In this document: one piece after another, positions 1 through 7,318 of the stretch
Numbering within the stretch: the first letter of the stretch is position 1
Layout of the letters: each line of letters begins with the position of its first letter
Assembly (NCBI GenBank): GCA_964505765.1
Contig: CAZDJQ010000005.1
Span: forward strand, 1-43,989
Length of the DNA: 43,989 nt
DNA from: CAZDJQ01 sp964505765
GTDB taxonomy: Bacteria; Patescibacteriota; Microgenomatia; UBA12405; JAHJSD01
Direction of reading: 5' to 3'
The notes under the pieces: model-generated
What the model was told of the DNA's origin: nothing
What the model saw: only the letters and a program-made list of their open reading frames with translations
Databases searched by the model: none
Program-made: the position numbers and the translations under genes

Positions 1-91
1 TGTCGTCAATTTTTGGAGTAAAATAGCCGTTATCTTCCCAGTTTTTGTAAATATCAGCTTCAAATTTTTGGTGTTCCCAACGTTTATTCAT
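1..91 (-). CDS. valS: valyl-tRNA synthetase, N-terminal fragment (partial)
   Basis: Only the first 30 codons are in the window; the rest lies beyond base 1. The start ATG is at 91-89 on the minus strand. The peptide begins MNKRWEHQKFEADIYKNWED and continues NGYFTPKIDD. The pattern of a short lead, E..IYK.WE and GYF.P is typical of the N-terminus of class Ia valyl-tRNA synthetases, which charge tRNA-Val. Leucyl or methionyl synthetases start differently, but 30 residues cannot be decisive. A TAAAAT hexamer lies 11 nt upstream of the ATG on the minus strand. The gene is divergent from the glycosyltransferase that starts at 162. Confidence 0.6.
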   Translation of the reverse strand, partial: MNKRWEHQKFEADIYKNWEDNGYFTPKIDD

Positions 92-161
92 AATTACTGG
101 TTATTTTATCACCAATTAATTAATTGTTAAAGGGAAATTAAATGTTATTATTTAATTAATA

Positions 162-1598
162 ATGGAAAAAGAACAGTCAATTAAAATACTTTCTTTGGTT
201 ACCCTGGTAATAATTAGCAGCCTATTTGTTTTTTTTCGATTATATAAAATAAATACTTCGCTGCTTTTTTATAATGATATGGGCCGAGATTTTAATATTT
301 TGTTTGATTGGCATCAAACCGGCAAACCGCCGTTATTGGGTCCGAAAACAAGTGTTGTCCCTTCTAACCAAACAGCTTATTATTTTTATATTCTTTATCC
401 TTTGTTTGTTTTAACCGGGCACTCTGCTTTTTCAAGTATTTACACGGTGATTATTTTTTATTTAGCTGTTTTTGTTTTTGGCTTTATTCTTCTATATAAG
501 AAAAAGCCGAGTCTATTGAGATTTTGGTTAGTAGGTTGGCTTTTGATTGCTGTTCATCCCCAGTTTATTTATCAAAACCGATACGTTTGGAATCCTTCCT
601 TTGTTGGGCCGATGATCGCTCTAGCAGTGATTTTCTTTTGTTTGCTTAAAGATAAATTTACAATGTTTAACTTGGCGGGGTTTTGTTTATCTATTTCTAT
701 GGCAACCGCTTTTTCTTATTCGGTTGCGCCGGTTTTGATTGCTTTTGTTATTTACATCCTGCTTTTTCAAAAAAGGAAAATAGTTTATTTACTTGGCGTT
801 ATCGGAGCCTTTGCTTTTTCGCATTTGCCAACAATTTTTTTTGAGTTAAGGCACAAGTTCCCTTTGACCAGGTTGATGCTTAATCGTCCGATGTTAGGGC
901 AAAGAGAGATAAACCTGGTTGAGAAAGTTAACAGTCTTTTTAAGCTTGTGATCCACCCAGATATTTCCTGGATAACCGTGGGAGCTTTTTTAACAATTGT
1001 CTTAATAATTTTGTTGGAAATACTTTTTGCGAAAAATAATGAAAAAACCAAGAAGGAAATAAGAAAAATAATTTTGTTTCTTTTTTTAATTACCACTGCT
1101 TTAGTAGTTTTTATCCCTTTTACTTTGCATGCGCATTTTGTATTTGGGATTTTAACCTTGGGAATATTTTTGATTTCTTTGCTGTCAATTAAATCGCTTA
1201 TCCCAGTGTTGATAATTAGTGGTTTGATTTGGGTACAGCCTAAGCGGGTTAAAAAATATTTTTCCACTTCCAGAAGAACCGTTGAAGAGACAGTTAATTG
1301 TGCTCAACAGGTTTGCCGCCGAGAAACAGACCGAATGTATCTTTCCGTTGAAGCCCGAAATCACCCTTACCATACTGGGCCTGAGTTTAGGTTTTTCTTT
1401 AAAGATGCTGGCTGTCAGATTCTGGATATTGAAGAGAATCAAAATTTATCAGACAAAATGGCGGTTGTTGCTGATGGAGCGAAGTATAACCATAATCAAA
1501 CCAGGTATCACGAATTAGATTTATTCGGCCGATCAAATGAAATTAAAAGGTACGATTGTCTGCCTGGACTTCGGGTGCATATCCTGGAGAAAAAATAA
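162..1598 (+). CDS. GT-C membrane glycosyltransferase (GT39/ArnT-like)
   Basis: A 478-residue multi-pass membrane protein with roughly nine to eleven hydrophobic segments between residues 8 and 360 and a soluble C-terminal tail of about 110 residues. After the first membrane helix it carries YNDMGRDFNILFDW, matching the first extracytoplasmic loop of GT-C enzymes (PMT/ArnT/GT39 type), where an Asp-containing loop holds the catalytic acid. Such enzymes move a sugar from a polyprenyl-phosphate donor to a protein or glycan on the outer face of the membrane. The acceptor is unknown. A TATTAT box at 146-151 with TTGTTA at 124-129 (16-bp spacer) gives a plausible promoter ending 10 nt before the ATG. 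No Shine-Dalgarno sequence is seen. Confidence 0.65.
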   Translation: MEKEQSIKILSLVTLVIISSLFVFFRLYKINTSLLFYNDMGRDFNILFDWHQTGKPPLLGPKTSVVPSNQTAYYFYILYPLFVLTGHSAFSSIYTVIIFYLAVFVFGFILLYKKKPSLLRFWLVGWLLIAVHPQFIYQNRYVWNPSFVGPMIALAVIFFCLLKDKFTMFNLAGFCLSISMATAFSYSVAPVLIAFVIYILLFQKRKIVYLLGVIGAFAFSHLPTIFFELRHKFPLTRLMLNRPMLGQREINLVEKVNSLFKLVIHPDISWITVGAFLTIVLIILLEILFAKNNEKTKKEIRKIILFLFLITTALVVFIPFTLHAHFVFGILTLGIFLISLLSIKSLIPVLIISGLIWVQPKRVKKYFSTSRRTVEETVNCAQQVCRRETDRMYLSVEARNHPYHTGPEFRFFFKDAGCQILDIEENQNLSDKMAVVADGAKYNHNQTRYHELDLFGRSNEIKRYDCLPGLRVHILEKK

Positions 1599-1602
1599 AC
1601 AT

Positions 1603-2625
1603 TTATTCTTTATAGGAATTAAAAAACTCGAGATCTTTTTCAACCGCTTCGTCCCAATTTTGTTTCAGGTTGTGGTCAGATTCGGGGTAGGTAATATTGG
1701 TAATTTCCTTATTTAATTCCTGCATTTTAATAACAAAATCGTCTGACCAGGATTGAGGGACTAGCGGATCCCTGCCGCCTTGTTGAATTTGGATCGGCGC
1801 TTCAATTAAATCTAAATAATTGTTTATTGAAATTTGGTTGCAGTCATGGCTTTGGCAGAAATTATAAATGATATTGTATACCTCTTTGCCGTGGTCATCT
1901 AATTTTTCAAAATCGTCCATGTAGTAAAAAACCGAATCCGGAAAACTTCTAGTTACTGGGGCCCAGAGAGTAGTGGGGTAATTTTCTCGGCTGATTTCCA
2001 GAATTGAAAGGGCAATTTGACCGCCGTTGGAATGGGCCCAGATAAAAATTTCATTTTGGTCAACCTTTTCCCATTGCCGGGCGGAAGCAATTAGGTTTAA
2101 TACTGAAATCGGCCGGGTAAACCGAGCTTCTAAAATATCATCTGAAGCTTGGTCCGATTCTCCAAAGCCTAAAAAATCCGGAGCCAAGGTGATATAGCCG
2201 TTTTCGGCAAAAAAGCCGCCCGTTTTATGAGTGCCGATCCCGGTGAAATAAACTTCATCATCGGCATAACCGCGAAGCATAATTACAACCGGACATTGCT
2301 TGTTTGCACAGGAATCGGGAATTTTAGCCATGCCGCTGATTGTTTTCCCATCCGACTGATAGGTGTAAAGCCAGGTTTTGTAGTCGTCGCCGGCTAAAGC
2401 CGGGTTGGTGATTTCTCTGATCAGGGTGATTTTGCTGGGCTGGTAATTGCGTTGAGCTAAATTTTCAAAAGAATATTTTTCCAACGGATTTTTTTCTACT
2501 GGAGTCGGCTGGATAACCAAGGGGGATAAAAAATCTACTCTTGACTGCGGACTGGTTAACAGAATTATTAACCCGGCGACTAGACAAGCAGTAGCTAAAC
2601 TAATAAAGAGAACTCTTTTTTGCAT
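1603..2625 (-). CDS. alpha/beta hydrolase, prolyl-oligopeptidase/acyl-peptidase-like, membrane-anchored
   Basis: A 340-residue protein with an N-terminal hydrophobic anchor (MQKRVLFISLATACLVAG), so the catalytic domain is probably outside the membrane. Start 2625 is preferred over an upstream in-frame ATG at 2676 because it puts the hydrophobic segment at the N-terminus and has a TACACT box 7 nt upstream. The hydrolase triad is visible: nucleophile Ser in WAHSNGGQ (a variant of G-x-S-x-G with Ala first), Asp in QQGGRDPLVP, and His in ESDHNLKQ. An oxyanion-type VVIMLRGY segment precedes them. The family includes dipeptidyl peptidases and esterases; the substrate cannot be told. It ends 4 bases after the convergent glycosyltransferase. 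Confidence 0.75.
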   Translation of the reverse strand: MQKRVLFISLATACLVAGLIILLTSPQSRVDFLSPLVIQPTPVEKNPLEKYSFENLAQRNYQPSKITLIREITNPALAGDDYKTWLYTYQSDGKTISGMAKIPDSCANKQCPVVIMLRGYADDEVYFTGIGTHKTGGFFAENGYITLAPDFLGFGESDQASDDILEARFTRPISVLNLIASARQWEKVDQNEIFIWAHSNGGQIALSILEISRENYPTTLWAPVTRSFPDSVFYYMDDFEKLDDHGKEVYNIIYNFCQSHDCNQISINNYLDLIEAPIQIQQGGRDPLVPQSWSDDFVIKMQELNKEITNITYPESDHNLKQNWDEAVEKDLEFFNSYKE

Positions 2626-2779
2626 AGTTTTTAGTGTAGCATGATTTATTGTCAAAACATTATGTTTTTGTAGCAACGTTCGCCTACCACTCGCTCACTT
2701 GTCTCTTCGTAACCAAGTAAGACTATGCTTTGTTCAGTTTTAGCAGGTTACTCAGAAGCATGTACAAAAAATAATTGTT

Positions 2780-2811
2780 TTGACAGGAAGTTTCCATTTT
2801 TGTGTTATATT
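2780..2811 (+). promoter_or_regulatory. promoter of apgM, extended -10, leaderless
   Basis: TTGACA at 2780-2785 and TATATT at 2806-2811, with TG one base upstream of the hexamer (extended -10). The spacer is long (20 bp). The -10 ends 7 nt before the ATG at 2819, so transcription should begin at or within a base or so of the start codon. Confidence 0.6.
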
Positions 2812-2818
2812 AAAGTAT

Positions 2819-4009
2819 ATGAAAAAAGTGCTTTTAATTATTCTTGACGGTTTGGGTGATGAGCCGATACCGGATTTAGCTGATCAAACCCCCTTAGAAG
2901 CGGCCGATACTCCTTATATGGATGAATTAGCCGGGCAGGGGAAATTAGGTTTAGCACAGCCTGAATTTCAAGGGGCAGTTCCGACATCGGAAGAAGGTCA
3001 TTTTCAATTATTTGGCTATGATTCGGAAAAGTTGGGTTTGCGCCGGGGAATTGTCACCGCGGCTGGGGCGGGGATTGATGTCCAGCCGGGCGATGTTGCC
3101 TTGCGGGGAAATTTTGGTTATGTTGAAAACGGCAAAGCAATTGATCGGAGAGCCGGAAGAATTAAAGATACCAAAGAGTTAATTAATGCCTTAAGAGAAA
3201 TAGACATCCCCGGGGTAGAGTTTTTGATCAAGAGTGCCAAAGAACACCGATTAGGGATTGTTATCCGCGGTCACGGCTTAAGCGGCCGGATTTCTGACGG
3301 CGACCCGTTTTATTCGGACTTGGATTATCAAATTCAAAGGGTTAAACCGCTGGATAAAACTAAGCAGGCTGAAAAGACCGCTGAAATTTTAAATCAATTT
3401 TTGGATAAAGCTCATCAAGTTTTAAAAAATCATCCGGTGAATAAAAAAAGAAAAGAAACCGGGCTTCCGCCGGCAAATTATGTTTTGACTCGGGGGGCCT
3501 GTTCTGTTAAAAAACTGGAGTCTTTTAAAGATAAGTATAATTTAGAAGCCGCATGTGTTGCCGGTAAGGTGCTGTATAAGCAGATTGCCCGGATGTTGGG
3601 GATGAAGATTATTGAGGTGGACGGGGCTGACGGCACCGCTGACACTAACTTAAGCGGTAAAATCACGGCAGTTGGCCAAGCCTTGACAAGATACGATTTT
3701 GTTTTTTTGCATATTAAAGCAACCGACAGTTTAGCCGAGGACGGAAAATTTTTTGAAAAAAAGCAGTTTCTTGAGAAAATTGACCAGAGACTCAGCAGTC
3801 TGGCTCAACCTGAAGATACCGTGATTTGCATCAGCAGTGACCATTCTACCTGCAGTTTATTAAAAAGACATTGTGACCGCCCTTGTCCGGTATTAATTTG
3901 GGGGAAAGGGAAAGATTCCACCAGTAAATTTTCCGAAGCTGAATGTGAGAAGGGGGAATTAGGCAAATTTAAGCAAATAAATTTAATGAGTTTTTTAACC
4001 AACTTCTAA
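2819..4009 (+). CDS. apgM: 2,3-bisphosphoglycerate-independent phosphoglycerate mutase, archaeal type (ApgM)
   Basis: A 396-residue alkaline-phosphatase-superfamily enzyme that interconverts 3- and 2-phosphoglycerate in glycolysis. The first metal site is in LIILDGLGDEP. The nucleophile region is VPTSEEGHFQLFGYD, corresponding to the T/S-D/E-x-GH motif of ApgM. It also has LRGNFGYV, RRAGRIKD, RGHGLSGRISDGDPF and the C-terminal metal motif CISSDHSTC. Length and motif order fit the archaeal ApgM family rather than bacterial GpmI (about 510 aa). The start at 2819 (MKKVLLIILDG) is chosen over an in-frame ATG at 2780, because that one would lie inside the -35 box. CPR genomes commonly use this form. 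Confidence 0.9.
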   Translation: MKKVLLIILDGLGDEPIPDLADQTPLEAADTPYMDELAGQGKLGLAQPEFQGAVPTSEEGHFQLFGYDSEKLGLRRGIVTAAGAGIDVQPGDVALRGNFGYVENGKAIDRRAGRIKDTKELINALREIDIPGVEFLIKSAKEHRLGIVIRGHGLSGRISDGDPFYSDLDYQIQRVKPLDKTKQAEKTAEILNQFLDKAHQVLKNHPVNKKRKETGLPPANYVLTRGACSVKKLESFKDKYNLEAACVAGKVLYKQIARMLGMKIIEVDGADGTADTNLSGKITAVGQALTRYDFVFLHIKATDSLAEDGKFFEKKQFLEKIDQRLSSLAQPEDTVICISSDHSTCSLLKRHCDRPCPVLIWGKGKDSTSKFSEAECEKGELGKFKQINLMSFLTNF

Positions 4010-4025
4010 GGCTGGTTTCATGATT

Positions 4026-4031
4026 TATAAT
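4026..4031 (+). promoter_or_regulatory. -10 box of rnhB
   Basis: TATAAT lies 6 nt before the ATG at 4038, in the 28-bp gap after apgM, with no Shine-Dalgarno sequence. The spacing puts +1 on the start codon. Confidence 0.5.
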
Positions 4032-4037
4032 TAATGT

Positions 4038-4673
4038 ATGGAAATTTTGGGGATAGATGAAGCCGGGCGGGGCTGTGTTATCGGGCCGATGGTGATAGCC
4101 GGGATAGTTGCTAAGAATTCAGTAATTGAGGAGTTTAGAAATTTAGGAATAAAAGACTCAAAAAAACTTACTTCTAAAAAGAGAGTGAAGTTAGCCGGGA
4201 AGATTAAGCAACAGGTTTTGGATTTTAAAATTGTTCTTCACCAGCCAGAAGAAATTGATTTAGTTAGTCTAAATGAATTAGACTTGCAGGCAATTGTCGG
4301 ATTAATTAATAAATTTAACCCGGACAGAGCGGTTTTTGATGTTCCAACTCATCCCAACGGGGTGGCGAATTTTATTCAGTCAGTGCAGCTGCGAATAAAA
4401 ACAAAAACAGAATTGGTTGGTGAAAACAAAGCAGACGAAAAATACCCGATTGTTTCAGCGGCCTCGATTTTGGCGAAAATGCGGCGAGATGAAATAATCG
4501 AAGAGCTAAAAAGCGAGTATGGGGATTTTGGCTCCGGTTATATGTCTGATTCAAAAACTCAACAGTTTTTAAAAAAGTCTTATCGGCGGAATAAACAGCT
4601 CCCCGTAATCGTCCGAAAAAAATGGGCACCAGCCAAACGGTTGTTATATCAGCAGGGAAATTTGTTGAAATAG
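4038..4673 (+). CDS. rnhB: ribonuclease HII
   Basis: A 211-residue RNase H-fold enzyme that cuts the RNA strand of RNA-DNA hybrids and removes misincorporated ribonucleotides. The GIDEAGRG motif at residues 5-12 supplies the first catalytic Asp and Glu. GIKDSKKL follows near residue 36. FDVPTHPN carries the third acidic position, and ENKADEKYPIVSAASILAK matches the family's conserved K-A-D-x-x-Y...AAS-I-AK block with the last catalytic Asp. The form resembles archaeal/CPR RNase HII. It is a single-gene unit with its own -10 box and an SGNH hydrolase 26 bp downstream. Confidence 0.92.
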   Translation: MEILGIDEAGRGCVIGPMVIAGIVAKNSVIEEFRNLGIKDSKKLTSKKRVKLAGKIKQQVLDFKIVLHQPEEIDLVSLNELDLQAIVGLINKFNPDRAVFDVPTHPNGVANFIQSVQLRIKTKTELVGENKADEKYPIVSAASILAKMRRDEIIEELKSEYGDFGSGYMSDSKTQQFLKKSYRRNKQLPVIVRKKWAPAKRLLYQQGNLLK

Positions 4674-4699
4674 CTTTTTGTTTTGGTTAAGCTGTGTTT

Positions 4700-5545
4700 A
4701 TGAAAAGATTTTTAATTTGGCTGTTATTAACCGGTTTTGTTTTTGCTGCGCCAATGCACGCTTCCGAAAGCAGATTCGGCAAATTACTCAAAGAATTTCC
4801 GGGCTACAGCCGGTTTGGGAAACTAGTCCAATCGACCTCCAGTATTGTCAGGCAAAAAGTTCTTGGACTTCAGACCAGGCCGCAAGAAAATCAACAGATG
4901 AAAATTGTAATTTTAGGGGATTCAATGGTTGATGTTTTAGGAGAGGATCTGTCTTATTTGCGCCAAGAGCTTGAAAATTATTTTCCCAATATTGATTTTC
5001 AGTTTTATAATTACGGTGTTGGGGCGACTGACATTGAGTATGGGTATGAGCGGTTGACGGAAAGTTATCAGTATAAAAATAAACGGTTTCCGCCTCTATT
5101 ATCGATTAAACCCGATATTTTAATAATTGAATCTTTTGCTTATAATAATTTCGGCTACGGTCAGGAAGGGTTGGACAAACACTGGTTGTTGATTGCTGAA
5201 ATAATTGGGAAGGTGCGGGAAGCTACTCCCGGGACAAAAATTATTTTGGCGGCGACGATTGGGCCAAACTCCAAAATCTATGGGGATGGAATAAGCGGGC
5301 TGCACTGGAATCAGGCGCAAAAATTAATTAAAGCCGAAACTGTGCGCCAATATTTAAGCAACATGGTTAATTTTGCTGAATCTCAGGGTTATCCTTTGGT
5401 CAACGCCTATCGGGCCTCGGTTGATATCAGTGGAGAAGGAAGGCCGATCTACATTGACCCTGAGGACAATCTGCATCCTTCTAAAAACGGCAAAGAGCTT
5501 TTTTGTGAACACTTGGCCGATAAAATTAAAGAAGTTATAGATTGA
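4700..5545 (+). CDS. secreted SGNH/GDSL hydrolase
   Basis: A 281-residue protein with a signal peptide (MKRFLIWLLLTGFVFAAPMHA; cleavage near Ala20). After a spacer, block I is ILGDSMVD with the nucleophile Ser. A conserved Gly lies in NYGVGATDIEYG, and block V is DNLHPSKNG with the catalytic Asp and His. Members are esterases or acyl hydrolases acting on lipids, peptidoglycan acetyl groups or polysaccharide esters; the substrate here is unknown. The ATG at 4700 is preferred over a GTG at 4694 because it starts a clean signal peptide. The 3' end overlaps prs on the opposite strand by 11 bp. Confidence 0.78.
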   Translation: MKRFLIWLLLTGFVFAAPMHASESRFGKLLKEFPGYSRFGKLVQSTSSIVRQKVLGLQTRPQENQQMKIVILGDSMVDVLGEDLSYLRQELENYFPNIDFQFYNYGVGATDIEYGYERLTESYQYKNKRFPPLLSIKPDILIIESFAYNNFGYGQEGLDKHWLLIAEIIGKVREATPGTKIILAATIGPNSKIYGDGISGLHWNQAQKLIKAETVRQYLSNMVNFAESQGYPLVNAYRASVDISGEGRPIYIDPEDNLHPSKNGKELFCEHLADKIKEVID

Positions 5546-6494
5546 TTACCTTTTTCTCCCAGGTAAATAGGGCGCCTAAGGACTTGCCTTGATGGATTCT
5601 TTGGATTACCTTGCCGAGTAGAGAAGCAATTGAAAGAACCTTTATTTTATCCAGTTTTTTCTGTTTTGGTAAAGGGATAGTGTCAAGAAGAAGAATTTCT
5701 GATGCCGGGCATTTTTTCAGCCGTTCTACCGCCGGTCCGGACAACAGCCCGTGAGTGGCACAAACATGGATTTTTTTTGCCCCTTTTTCCTTAAGTATTT
5801 TACAGGCTTGACTAATTGTTCCGCCGGTATCAATTAAGTCGTCGGAAATAATACAATTTTTGCCTTTTACGTCGCCGATCAAATTTACCGTTTCTGGCTT
5901 GTTATGATTGACGCGGCGTTTATCAATTACGGCAAAGGGAGTATTTAATAATCCGGCCATTCTTCTGCTTTGGGCGGCGCTGCCGACGTCAGGAGAAACC
6001 ACGACCAAGTTATTATAATTTTTCTTTTTAAAATATTTAGCGAATTGAGGATAGCCGACAAAGTGGTCAACCGGAACGTTGTAAAAACCTTGAATTGCGT
6101 CTTCGTGGAGATCAATCGACATTAACCGGTCGGCACCGGCAGTGGTAATCAGATTGGCGATTAACTTAGCGGTGATCGGTTCGCGTGAGGTGGCTTTTCT
6201 TTCCTGGCGGGAATAACAAAGATAAGGAGCAATTACATTGATTCTTGCGGCCGAAGCCCGTTTTAAAGCGTCAATTAGAATTAGCAGTTCAATCAAGTGT
6301 TCATTAATCGGGGGGACAACGGATTGAATAACAAAGACATCGTCCCCGCGGACTTTTTCTTGGATCTTAACGTAAATTTCACCGTCGGAAAAGTTTTTTA
6401 TTTTAGTCGGGGTGAGCGGGGTCCCTAAAAACTTGGAAATTTTATCGGCGAGCTCTGGATGAGCCCGCCCGCTGATTAATTGGAGATTGGACAT
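5535..6494 (-). CDS. prs: ribose-phosphate pyrophosphokinase (PRPP synthetase)
   Basis: A 319-residue enzyme that makes PRPP from ribose 5-phosphate and ATP for nucleotide and amino-acid synthesis. Visible family motifs are FSDGEIYVKI, the ATP-site region YLCYSRQERK, the metal-binding DLHEDAIQGF (usually DLHA.QIQGFF), VVSPDVGSAAQSRR and the PRPP-binding loop DDLIDTGGTI. Length matches the class I family. Start MSNLQLISG is the only ATG that fits. PRPP synthesis suits an organism that probably salvages nucleobases, and deoC is encoded in this window. Confidence 0.93.
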   Translation of the reverse strand: MSNLQLISGRAHPELADKISKFLGTPLTPTKIKNFSDGEIYVKIQEKVRGDDVFVIQSVVPPINEHLIELLILIDALKRASAARINVIAPYLCYSRQERKATSREPITAKLIANLITTAGADRLMSIDLHEDAIQGFYNVPVDHFVGYPQFAKYFKKKNYNNLVVVSPDVGSAAQSRRMAGLLNTPFAVIDKRRVNHNKPETVNLIGDVKGKNCIISDDLIDTGGTISQACKILKEKGAKKIHVCATHGLLSGPAVERLKKCPASEILLLDTIPLPKQKKLDKIKVLSIASLLGKVIQRIHQGKSLGALFTWEKKVINL

Positions 6495-6588
6495 AACTGT
6501 TAATTTAATAGTAAATCAAAAGGAATTGAAACGCAAATATGAGATAAAAAGGGCGGAATCTCAAGCCTTAATTTTTTCTTGATTAAAA

Positions 6589-6616
6589 TTGAATTTTATG
6601 CTAGTATAAAATTCAA
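6589..6616. promoter_or_regulatory. palindromic operator over the AbrB/PIN promoter
   Basis: A near-perfect 28-bp palindrome. Arms TTGAATTTTAT (6589-6599) and ATAAAATTCAA (6606-6616) flank a GCTAGT core. The right arm covers a TATAAA -10 box (6605-6610) and ends one base before the ATG at 6618. This is the expected place for toxin-antitoxin autorepression by an AbrB-type antitoxin. Confidence 0.6.
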
Positions 6617-6617
6617 G

Positions 6618-6947
6618 ATGGGCAAACCAAAATTTCAATTTGTTAAACCATACAGCAAGGGACAAATAACAATTCCTTTGGAATTTAGAAAATTTCTTGG
6701 AATTAATGAAGACACCTGGTTGCACTTATCAATCCAGGGGGGGAAAATTGTTATTGAACCAGTTAATAAAGACGAACTGGATAAAGAGGGATATTCTATT
6801 GGAAAAGACCAAAATCCAACCGTTGATCAAGAAAAATATAAATCAATAGTTAGTGATGTAAAGGGAAAATATGGTGAAAAAATAGTTGAAGAAAATGAAA
6901 GAGTAAGAAAAGAAATTGAAGAAAGGTTGGAAAAACTGGATTTATGA
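6618..6947 (+). CDS. AbrB/MazE-family antitoxin (VapB-like)
   Basis: A 109-residue protein. Its N-terminal 45 residues form an AbrB/SpoVT swapped-hairpin DNA-binding domain (YSKGQITIPLEFRKFLGI, then IQGGKIVIEP). The C-terminal half is charged and probably helical, as in antitoxins that wrap the toxin. Start 6618 (MGKPKFQF) is chosen over an ATG at 6579 because TATAAA sits 7 nt before it and the 28-bp palindrome ends just before it. The stop overlaps the PIN toxin start by 4 bp (ATGA), implying translational coupling. It is expected to neutralise the toxin and repress the operon. Confidence 0.8.
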   Translation: MGKPKFQFVKPYSKGQITIPLEFRKFLGINEDTWLHLSIQGGKIVIEPVNKDELDKEGYSIGKDQNPTVDQEKYKSIVSDVKGKYGEKIVEENERVRKEIEERLEKLDL

Positions 6948-7318
6948 AGGAAATAGTTGTTGACACTTCTGTATTAATTGAATTTCTTCGAGTAAATGAT
7001 CGGGAAACTGTTTATGAAACAATTCTCGATAAAGGTTTTCTCCCGGTTTTAAGCTTTATTAGTGTTGCCGAGCTTTGGGCGGGTAAAAGTGTTTGGGAAA
7101 ATGAAGAAATAAGGAGTGTTTTAGAAAAACTTATTTCAGGTGTTAGAGTTGTTTACCCAAATTATGAAATGCTGACTAAATCCGGCCGGTTAAGAGCCGA
7201 ATACGGTATTTCCCTGCCGGATTGCTTTATCGCCAGCGTGGCTTTAGATAGAAATTTACCCTTGGTAACTCTTAACAAAAAAGACTTTCTCCCGATAACT
7301 AGTTTGCAGGTGGTTTAA
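6944..7318 (+). CDS. PIN-domain ribonuclease toxin (VapC-like)
   Basis: A 124-residue PIN-fold protein. The first catalytic Asp is in VVDTSVLIEFL (residue 7). A Glu lies in ISVAELWAG (about residue 43), and the third acid is in SLPDCFIASVAL. LVTLNKKDF near the C-terminus matches the family's T.N.KDF motif. VapC toxins cleave tRNA or rRNA. The gene overlaps its antitoxin by 4 bp and the convergent ileS by 4 bp. The RNA target cannot be read from sequence. Confidence 0.85.
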   Translation: MKEIVVDTSVLIEFLRVNDRETVYETILDKGFLPVLSFISVAELWAGKSVWENEEIRSVLEKLISGVRVVYPNYEMLTKSGRLRAEYGISLPDCFIASVALDRNLPLVTLNKKDFLPITSLQVV

